NCBI RefSeq assembly: GCF_033118175.1
Contig: NC_083694.1
Coordinates: 38,401,608-38,465,607 of the forward strand
From: Dama dama
Lineage: Eukaryota > Chordata > Mammalia > Artiodactyla > Cervidae
Length of the DNA: 64,000 bases
Direction of reading: 5' to 3'
Below the pieces are notes generated by a model that was not told where the DNA came from, ran no database searches, and worked only from the letters and a program-made list of their open reading frames with translations. Positions 56,394 through 64,000 of this stretch are shown piece by piece. Both the position numbers and the translations under genes were made by a program. Position 1 is the stretch's first letter, and the number at the start of each line of letters is the position of its first letter.

Positions 56394-57155
56394 GGGCTTC
56401 CCTGGTGGCTCAGATGGTAAAGAATCTGCCTGCAATGCAGGAGACCTGGGTTCAATCCTTGAGTCAGGAAGATCCCCTGAAGGGAATGGCTACCCACTCC
56501 AGTATTTGGCATCTGATCCCATCACTTCATGGCAAATAGATGGGGAAAAAGTGGAAGCAGTGAAAGATTTTATTTTCTTGGGCTCCAAAATCACTGTGGA
56601 CGGTGAGTGCTGCCACAAAATAAAAAGACTCCTGCATCTTGGAAGAAAAGCTATGACAAACCTAGATAGTGATTTGAAAAGCAGAGACATCACTTTGTCA
56701 ACAAAGGTTCGTATAGTCAAAGCTATGGTTTTTCCAATAGTCACGCATGGATGAGAGAGTTGGACCATAAAAAAAGACTCAGTGCCAATGAACTGATGCT
56801 TTGAACTGTGGTGCTGAAAAAGACTCTTGAGAGTCCCTTGGACAGCAAGAAGATCAAAGCTGTCAGTCCTAAAGGAAATCAACCCTAAATATTCATTGGA
56901 AGGACTGATTCTGAAGCTCTAATACTTTGGCCATCTGATGCAAAGAGTGGACTCATTGGAAGGACCCTGATGCGGGAAAAGATTGAGGGCAAGAGGAGAA
57001 GGGGGTGGCAGAGGATATGATGGTTAGACAGCATTGCTGACTCAATGGACATGAGTTTGAACAAACTCTGGGAGATAGTGAAGGACAGGTAAGCGTGGCG
57101 TGCTGCAGGTCATGGGGTTGCAAAGAGTTGGACATGACTCAGCGACTGAACAACA
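56394..57155 (+). mobile_element. chimera: Bov-tA head fused to BovB 3' part
   Basis: The first ~112 bp are a normal Bov-tA head and linker (GGGCTTCCCTGGTGGCTCAG, TGCAGGAGACCTGGGTTCAA, CTACCCACTCCAGTATT). At about 56506 the sequence passes directly into BovB (TGGCATCTGATCCCATCACT) and continues 650 bp through TATGGTTTTTCCAATAGTCA and CTAATACTTTGGCCATCTGA to the BovB 3' end GGACATGACTCAGCGACTGA. The flanks AATGAATGACAG (56383-56394) and AATGAATGATAG (57156-57167) look like one target-site duplication for the whole unit, implying it inserted as a fusion. Confidence 0.75.
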
Positions 57156-57166
57156 AATGAATGATA

Positions 57167-59359
57167 GCTACAAAGTACTAGAATTCTTGACTGAATGGGT
57201 TAAACATCTATCAGTTCTCTAAAAGGAATTCAACAGTCTGTGTCAACAGTATTCTCCACACTGGAGTGTATGAATTGATTAAAACTTCCTCTGATATCCA
57301 CTGCAGCACAGTGTATAGAAAATCACCAAGCCTGCCACGCCAAGGGTGACATCTGATCTTTGACCTGTAGCCTTCTTCTCATGACTATATCCACTTCCAA
57401 AGACTAAGTGGAAAAGGACTTCTCCACTAACTCATTTTACTCCCTTCAGTGCAAACTGTAATCAAAGAAGACTCTACTATAGGATGGAGACCTCTGAAGT
57501 TTGGCTAGTTTACAGGAGAAACTCCTCCCCATAGTTGCATGACAGACAGAATTCCACTTTCTAGAATGTACTCAGAGATAGTATTCCACCCTTAAGTTTA
57601 ATGATAACCACTGGGCTCTGGCTGTGTTAAACCTTGAACCGAGGAAATTATACCAAATACCCAATGACAGTTTGGATTTTGAACACATTAAAAAACAACA
57701 ACAACAAACAAACAACAGTTGGGCAGAAAGAAACCCTCTGTCAGTAGAGGTTGATTCCTAAATGAAATTACTAACTGAGAAGCCAAACTGAGAGCCTTCA
57801 GAATGACTTGTACCTGCCTCTGCCCCTCACCATCATCCCATTTAATTAACTTTTCCTGAGCATAGGCCGTGCTGGGCCTTTAGGAAGACAGAGATGAATA
57901 GAGTTCCCAGGGATCTTCCTGGAGTCTAATGGAAGAGAAACAGAAACAAGCAATTATAATGCGGCCGGGGAGCCTGAGGACAGGCAGAGTGTAACATGGC
58001 AGCAGGGTTCAAGTCCCAGTTTCAGCGTTTACAGACTGTGTGACCTACTGCAGGCTGTGTAACCTCTTGGAGCTTTGGATTCCTCATCTGTAAAATCGGA
58101 TACTAACGGGGCTGCTGTGAGGAATGTCAATCAATATGAGTACTGTGCTCATAACAAAGCCTGGTGCAGAATAAGCGCTCAGTAAAATGCTACTGATGAT
58201 GATGATGATGGAGTATCTGCAGGGGGGGCCATGCGTGCACGAGAGGGGCCCTAACTCAGCTTAGCCTCAGTGGATGAAACCAAGATGGGCTAGGACCCAA
58301 CATCCAGTCTTTCTCTCTTAGTTTTCTTATTGGGGAAACCGCTTCAAATGGAAATATTCCCCTTTCCCTCTTGCTTTCTTGTCAACATTCTACTTACCTC
58401 TCCCTAGAGTTCTGAAGTCATGTGTGTAGCAACATATAAAATTCCATATTGTATTGTTATAACCAAAAATGTGGGAAAGATGCTGATTCATGGAATTGTT
58501 AGAAATTACATGACCATAGCTGTTAAGTTTTTGTGACTTGACATCCTCCAGTGGGGACAACGTTTCCTGGGCTGGGCTTCCTCCCATTGTGGGATTCACA
58601 CCTGACTTGTTTATAGGGGTCAAGGCTTCCTATAACCTAACATATGTTTGGGGGACTCCATGACACTGCAACTGTGACAGCTGGTAGGACTAATGTCAAC
58701 AGAGATGCCGGCTGGGATTTAAACTCTAAGAATGAGACTAATTCAGAGCTTTTATTCCTAGTCCACTAGCTACCTGTTCATGAAGCTGGGGGGAGGAGTA
58801 AGGCAAACTCGACTTATAAAGAATTTCAATCAAGTGGACAATATGATACTGAGATTACAGCCTGATAGCCTTGGATTTTCTGAAATGACTAACTTTTGCA
58901 TGCATTCTGGGGTTGATTTTCAAAAAGTAGTTAACAACTTACAAAGTGGTTTGCAACTTTCAGCATCCTCACTGCAAAAACAAGGTGTTTATAAACACAA
59001 TCTTCATTTATGGTTAAGCACAGCATTCTGATTCAGTGTAAGGCTTACAGGAATCTCTCAAACTATGGTCAGTTTCACTACTAACCTATCACCTCTAAGG
59101 CCAATCCCAAGGTGCTTCACATGGGCCTAAAATACACTTCCTGGTAAACTTATTTTGTAGCTATTAAGTACAAATGCTAATGATAAGAAGTTGATTAAAC
59201 AAACCATATTACTTTCAGATTGATTTCTAGCAAATAATTACATAATTATTTTCTTTTAATCTTTACATGACCAACCTTCTCCCAAAAGTGGATCCCTTTT
59301 AAGAGAGGGATGAAATTTAGGAGCATGGTGGTGCAGGGAAGAACACAAAGCTTTGGAAA
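57167..59359 (-). other. VPS13D: VPS13D intron, mostly unassigned
   Basis: Contains an AAC/AAAC simple repeat at about 57690-57716 and an ATG/GAT microsatellite at 58193-58210. No exon recognised. Confidence 0.55.
57990..58175 (+). mobile_element. MIR
   Basis: GGGTTCAAGTCCCAGTTTCA, TGTGTGACCTACTGCAGGCT, GGATTCCTCATCTGTAAAAT and GAATAAGCGCTCAGTAAAAT give the full MIR layout from tRNA-like part to 3' end. Confidence 0.85.
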
Positions 59360-59790
59360 AAGACAAACAGACCTGAATCCCTATCCAGTCACTTATTAGC
59401 TGGGTGATCCTGAAGAAGTTACCAGATTGATCTCAGCCCTGGTTTCCTTGTCAGTAAATGGGAATATAATACTTACTTGGTTACGACTGTTGAGCTAATA
59501 TATGAAAAGTGTACAGCACACTGTCTGGTACATAGTTATTGTTGTTCAGTTGCTAAGTCATGTCTGACTTTTTTTGCAACCCATGAACTGCAGCCCACCA
59601 GGCTCCTTTGGCCATGAGATTTCCCAGGCAAGAAAACTAGAGTGGGTTGCCATTTCCTTCTCCAGGGGATCTGCCTGACCCAGGGATCAAACCCACATCT
59701 CCTGCATTGGCAGGTAGATTCTTTACCACTGAGCCACCAGAGAAGAGCCTGGCACATAGTAGGTACTCACCAAAGTTGTCTGTCTCCCAT
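59360..59790 (+). mobile_element. MIR split by a Bov-tA
   Basis: CACTTATTAGCTGGGTGATC, CTTGTCAGTAAATGGGAATA and AAGTGTACAGCACACTGTCT, then, after a SINE, GGCACATAGTAGGTACTCAC. Confidence 0.82.
59537..59750 (-). mobile_element. Bov-tA SINE in MIR
   Basis: Minus-strand element with target-site duplication GGTACATAGT (59527-59536) / GGCACATAGT (59751-59760). Confidence 0.92.
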
Positions 59791-59849
59791 TCCCTTAGTA
59801 AGAATTACTGGGTAATTACTGGTCATAGGAAACACCCTCTTCCAACAGC

Positions 59850-62092
59850 ACAAGAGAAGACTCTATACATGGACATCACCAGATGGTCAAAACCGAAACC
59901 AGATTATTTTCTTTGCAGCCAAAGATGAAGAAGTGCTATACAGTCAGCAAAAACAAGATGGGAAGCTGACTGTGGCTCAGATCATGAACTCCTTACCGCC
60001 AAATTCAGACTTAAATTGAAGAAAGTAGGAAAAATCACCAGACCATTCAGATATGACCTAAATCAAATCCCTTACGATTATACAGTAGAAGTGGGAAATA
60101 GATTCAAAGGATTAGATCTGATAGACAGAGTGCCCGAAGAACTATGGATGGAGGTTCGTGACACTGTACAGGAGGAGGTGATCAAGACCATCACCAAGAA
60201 AAAGAAATGCAAAAAGGCAAAATAGTTGTCTGAGGAGGCCTTACAAATAGCTGAGAAAAGAAGAGAAGCAAAAGGCAAAGGAGAAAAGGAAAGATATATC
60301 CGTTTGAATACAGAGTTCCAAAGAATAGCAAGGAGAGATAAGAAAGCCTTCCTAAGTGATCAATGCAAAGAAATAGAGGGAAACAATAGAATGGGAAAAA
60401 CTGGAGATCTCAAGAAAATTAGAGATACCAAGGAAACATTTCATGCAAAGATGGGCACTAAAGGACAGAAATGGTATGGAACTAACAGAAGCAGAAGATA
60501 TTAAGAAGAGGTGGCAAGAATACATGGAAGAACTACACAAAAAAGATCTTCATGGCCCAGATAACCACAATGGTGTGATCACTCACTTAGAGCCAGACAT
60601 CCTAGAATGTGAAGTCAAGTGGGCCTTAGGAAGCATCACTATGAACAAAGCTAGTGGAGGTGATGGAATTCCAGTTGAGCTATTTCAAATCCTAAAAGAT
60701 GATGCTGCAAAAGTGCTGCATTCAATATGCCAGCAAATTTGGAAAACTCAACAATGGCCACAGGACTGGAAAAGGTCAATTTTCATTCCAATTCCAAAGA
60801 AAGGCAATGCCAAAGAATGTCCAAACTATGGCACAATTGCACTCATCTCACACGCTAGCAAAGTAATGCTCAAAATTCTCCAAGCCAGGCTTCAACAGTA
60901 CATGATCCATGAACTTCCAGACTTTCAAGCTGGATTTAGAAAAGTCAGAGGAACCAGAGATCAAATTGCCAACATCCGCTGGGTCATCGAAAAAGCAAGA
61001 GAGTTCCAGAAAAATATCTACTTCTGCTTTATTGACTATGCCAAAGTCTTGACTGTATGGATCACAACAAACTGTGGAAAATTCTGAAAGAGATGGGAAT
61101 AGCAGACCACCTGACCTGCCTCATGAGAAATCTGTATGCAGGTCAAGAAGCAACAATTAGAACTGGACATGGAACAACAGACTGGTTCCAAATCGGGAAA
61201 GGAGTACGTGTTTTTTCACCCTGCTTATTTAATTTATATGCAGAGTACATCATGTGAAATGCTGGGCTGATGAAGCACAAGCTGAAATTAAGACTGATGG
61301 GAGAAATATTCAATAACCTCAGATATGCAGATGACACCACCCTTATGGCAGAAAGTGAAGAACTAAAGAGTCTCTTGATGAAAGTGAAAGAGGAGAGGGA
61401 AAAAGTTGGCTTAAAACTCAACATTCAGAAAACTAAGATCAAGGCATCTGGTCCCATCACTTCATGACAAATGGGGAAACAATGGAAACAGTGACAGACT
61501 TTATTTTTGGGGGGGCTCCAAAATCACTGTAGATGGTGATTGCAGCCATGAAATTAAAAAGATGCTTGCTCCTTGGAAGAAAAGCCATGATCAACTTAGA
61601 CAGCATATTAAAAAGCAAAGACATTACTTTGCAAACAAAGGTCTGTCTAGTGAAAGCTAGTTTTTCCAGTAGTCATGTATGGATGTGAAAGTTGGATCAT
61701 AAAGAAGGCTGAGTGCCGAAGAATTGATGCTTTTGAACTGTGGTGTTGAAGAAGACTCTTGAGAGTCCCTTGGACTGCAAGAAGATCCACCCAGTCCATC
61801 CTAAAGGAAATCAGTTCTGAATATTCATTAGAAGGACTGATGCGGAAGCTGAAACTCCAATACTTTGGCCACCTGATGCGAAGAACTGACTCACTAGAAG
61901 AGATCCTGATGGTGGGAAAGATTGAAGGCAGGAGGAGAAGGGGACGACAGAGGATGAGATGGTTGAATGGCATCACTGACTCGATGGACATGAGTTTGAG
62001 TAAGCTCTGGGAGTTGGTGATGGACAGGGAAGCCTAGTGACTCCCATGGAGTCGCAAAGAGTCAGACACGAGTGAGCGACTGAACAGAAGTC
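59850..62092 (+). mobile_element. BovB (RTE) LINE, 5'-truncated, longest copy
   Basis: About 2.24 kb of BovB on the plus strand, antisense to VPS13D: ATGGACATCACCAGATGGTC near the start, the segment between endonuclease and polymerase, most of the reverse transcriptase, and the complete 3' end (AGTCAGACACGAGTGAGCGA). Full-length BovB is about 3.2 kb, so the 5' end and apurinic endonuclease are largely missing. Internal stops (for example TAG at 60223 and TGA at 61255) and a frameshift near 61047 make it inactive. Confidence 0.93.
60443..61467 (+). pseudogene. decayed BovB reverse transcriptase
   Basis: RTE-type LINE reverse transcriptase, which in active elements copies the element's RNA at the nicked target. 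Recognisable blocks in order: KASGGDGIP and FIPIPKKGN (fingers, about 60650-60800), FQAGFRKVRGTRDQIANIRW (about 60915-60990), FCFIDYAKV (motif A region, about 61020-61047), DHNKLWKIL and the FSPCLFNLYAEYIM stretch (about 61057-61254), then the catalytic YADD at 61324-61335 followed by NIQKTKI. The catalytic Asp pair is present, but the motif A aspartate context is lost: a one-base deletion near 61047 shifts the frame, and a TGA at 61255 separates the last two blocks. Confidence 0.88.
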
Positions 62093-62665
62093 AATTTGAA
62101 ATACCAAAACACATCATTTTTAAAACTCAGATTTGAAATTTTAGCTTGACAGCACACTATGGAAAACATGGCTTACTGAATGTGCAAGAATGATTCATAA
62201 GGGGAACAGCAAATGTTTGGATGCGTACATGTTTTCCACAGGAACTAGCACTTAAGTGTTTACTCACCTGACTTACTCCATCTGCACCTTATTTGTTTAA
62301 AGAACTTTTTAAAAGCAGCTAGAGCTAATCAATCTAGCAGCTCAGTAAATTATACCAAATGTCAAATTCTTAGAATTGGAAGGAATAGAGCTTTAGAATA
62401 TTGCCATTAATAAAAGTCATCATAACTGACGTTTTCAGAAATAGAACACTTTATCTAAATGAAGTCTGTAAGACTGCCTGAATGCATCCAACCCCTGAAA
62501 AGTGAATGGGTGTGTCTGAAGAGGGTGGTGATGGGGTCTGTGTCCTTAGCCTCTACTCCCACCCCTAGCCCCAGGCCTCTACACTCTTATTGCGTGAAGG
62601 GCCTCCCTCTCCTGTGATCAAAACCAAGCAGGTCTGGGTGCTGCATCCTCTGAGGACCTGCTTTG
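62093..62665 (-). other. VPS13D: VPS13D intron, nothing recognised
   Basis: Unassigned intronic sequence. Confidence 0.5.
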
Positions 62666-62679
62666 TGACTTGTTTGCTT

Positions 62680-62919
62680 ATTTATTTATTTGGCTGCATT
62701 GGGTCTTAGTTGTGGCACATGGGGTCTTCACTGAGTCATCAGGACCTTTTGTTGAGATGCAAGGACTCTCTAGCTGTGACATGGAGACTCAGAAGTTGCA
62801 GTGCACGGGCTTAGTTGCTCTGCAACATGTGGGATCTTAGTTCCCCGACCAGAGCATCAACCCTGCATCCCCTGCACTGCCGGGTGGATTCTTAACCACT
62901 GGGCCACCAAGGAAGTCCC
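62680..62919 (-). mobile_element. CHR-2-like tRNA SINE
   Basis: Minus strand: TTATTTATTTGGCTGCATTG on the tail side; TTCTTAACCACTGGGCCACC and AAGGAAGTCCC on the head side. Target-site duplication TGACTTGTTTGCTT (62666-62679) / TGATTTGTTTGCTT (62920-62933). Confidence 0.93.
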
Positions 62920-62933
62920 TGATTTGTTTGCTT

Positions 62934-64000
62934 TCAAACTGTTTATTCAGACTGGAAGTTTCATACAATCTTTTACGACTGAACAGAGTAATGGTCAAGG
63001 TGAAGTAGAAAAGGAGAAAGAGGGACCAGGAGAAAATGCTTCAAAAAGGGATGAGGACACTGAAGACCAGCAACTCATGAGAAAGAAAGTTTATGTACCG
63101 TTGCCTTACTCACAGGAATAAACAGGGTGTGTTTCAGGCCCTGAGGTTGGACTTGAGACCCTGAAAGGGTCACGGAGCCAGCCACCACATACCCTCTTCT
63201 CCAGGTACCAACCTTTCTGGGGAGGAGCCTCCTGCTCGAAATAAGTCATGGTCTGGAGAGTGTGGCGAGAGCCGAATGGAAGCCCGGTGTGACCAGAGCT
63301 TTCTGTCTCTCCCACAAGTCGTACCCCAGCCCCTTCTCTGTACCCCAGCTCAACACACACACAGACGCTAAATGGCTAGACTGAAGGCCATGAGCCCATG
63401 TGGGAGCAGGGGAGCCAGAGCTGCCGCTTCTGAAGGGGGCTGGGAGGTTGAGAAGGGGTTGCCCATCGGGGGACTCCTCTCTGCCCAGCCAGAGGAAGGG
63501 CTGGGAGTTGGTAACAACCCAGGAACTCTTGGGGCACAGGAATGTTGATCATCTCCCCGTGGACGGACACTAGAAAGTTACTGACCAGGGTCATGTTCTC
63601 CCAGGGTGGGGGGAAGTGACAACGGGACAGCTGCCTGGTGGTACTGGGGGGCCAGGCACCATCTGTACTTTTGCAGGAAGGAAAAGAGCAGTGGGGCCTG
63701 GAACTCTGGAAACGGGCCAGGGGCCTGGCTCCCTATGGATGGTCCAGTCCGGGGTTGACACTCAGCGCTGAAGCAGCTCAGAACCTTCTGACCAAGGCGA
63801 TCAACTCTGTGCACCAGCTCAAATTCCATGGAGATCTTCTCCAAAGCAGTTTTTACTGTGTGGCTTTCATTATTTCAGTCCCAAGTCTTAGGTTCTGTTG
63901 ACCTAGAAACATATCACCTACTCTTTCTCATCTTCTGACCAGTGGGTGTTTTTTTATGGTTTGTCTTCAAATTTAACCTGGGCTTTCTCAGAAGTCAAGG
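62934..64000 (-). other. VPS13D: VPS13D intron to window end, unassigned
   Basis: No repeat family recognised. Two open pieces look mildly protein-like: plus 62980-63121 (ends KKVYVPLPYSQE then stop) and minus 63578-63870 (begins KTALEKISMEFELVHRVDRL). Neither has convincing splice sites in phase with the VPS13D exon at 48.7 kb, and I recognise no family. They may be chance or an old retrocopy. Confidence 0.4.

Noticed and set aside
63578..63870. Candidate upstream VPS13D exon (KTALEKISMEFELVHRV...)
   Set aside because: The donor-like site at its end (CTG|GTCAGT) leaves one base of a codon, but the exon at 48.7 kb needs two; the acceptor lacks a pyrimidine tract; no VPS13 motif.

Overview
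The window is mammalian nuclear DNA from a ruminant (Bos/Ovis/Capra type). It is dense in families restricted to this lineage: Bov-tA SINEs (tRNA-Glu-like head plus BovA tail), BovB/RTE LINE copies, and cetartiodactyl CHR-type tRNA-Glu SINEs. Introns are long and most of the sequence is non-coding. There is no sign of prokaryotic gene organisation, CRISPR arrays or operons, and the species cannot be resolved further by eye.

The only protein-coding gene I can support is the 3' end of VPS13D on the minus strand. Three exons (48628-48759, 38130-38370 and 36412-36543 plus a 3' UTR to about 33252) join in one frame with consensus GT/AG splice sites. They encode the last 167 residues of the protein, including the motif region before the C-terminal PH-like domain, the domain itself and a natural stop. 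A distal AATAAA with a GU-rich downstream element ends the transcript. VPS13D is a bridge-like lipid-transfer protein acting at ER contacts with mitochondria and peroxisomes. The rest of the gene lies beyond base 64000, so the intron upstream of 48759 is longer than 15 kb.

Layout: 1-33251 is intergenic DNA downstream of VPS13D. In human the next gene on that side is DHRS3, but no DHRS3 exon was found here. The first ~12 kb is GC-richer, with old MIR/L2 relics and a candidate regulatory block at 11.05-11.43 kb. From 13.5 to 22.3 kb there is a cluster of seven BovB 3' fragments in alternating orientation, including a long head-to-head inverted pair. From 24 to 32 kb lie old L1 and L2 remnants broken by younger SINEs. 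From 33.25 kb to the right end is VPS13D 3' UTR, exons and introns. The introns carry a MaLR LTR split by a young L1, a ~2.2 kb BovB with a decayed reverse transcriptase reading frame, and a SINE-head/BovB chimera.

The most interesting structures are in the mobile DNA: (i) a tRNA-SINE head fused to a BovB 3' half inside one shared target-site duplication; (ii) two independent insertions of a SINE with two tRNA-like heads and one tail, each with its own target-site duplication; (iii) the inverted BovB pair; (iv) an ~80-bp direct duplication flanking a SINE; and (v) a ~250-nt UG-rich tract inside the VPS13D 3' UTR. I saw no evidence of a new enzymatic or defence system. Family names for repeats rest on recognition by eye, and their edges are approximate unless a target-site duplication (TSD) is given.
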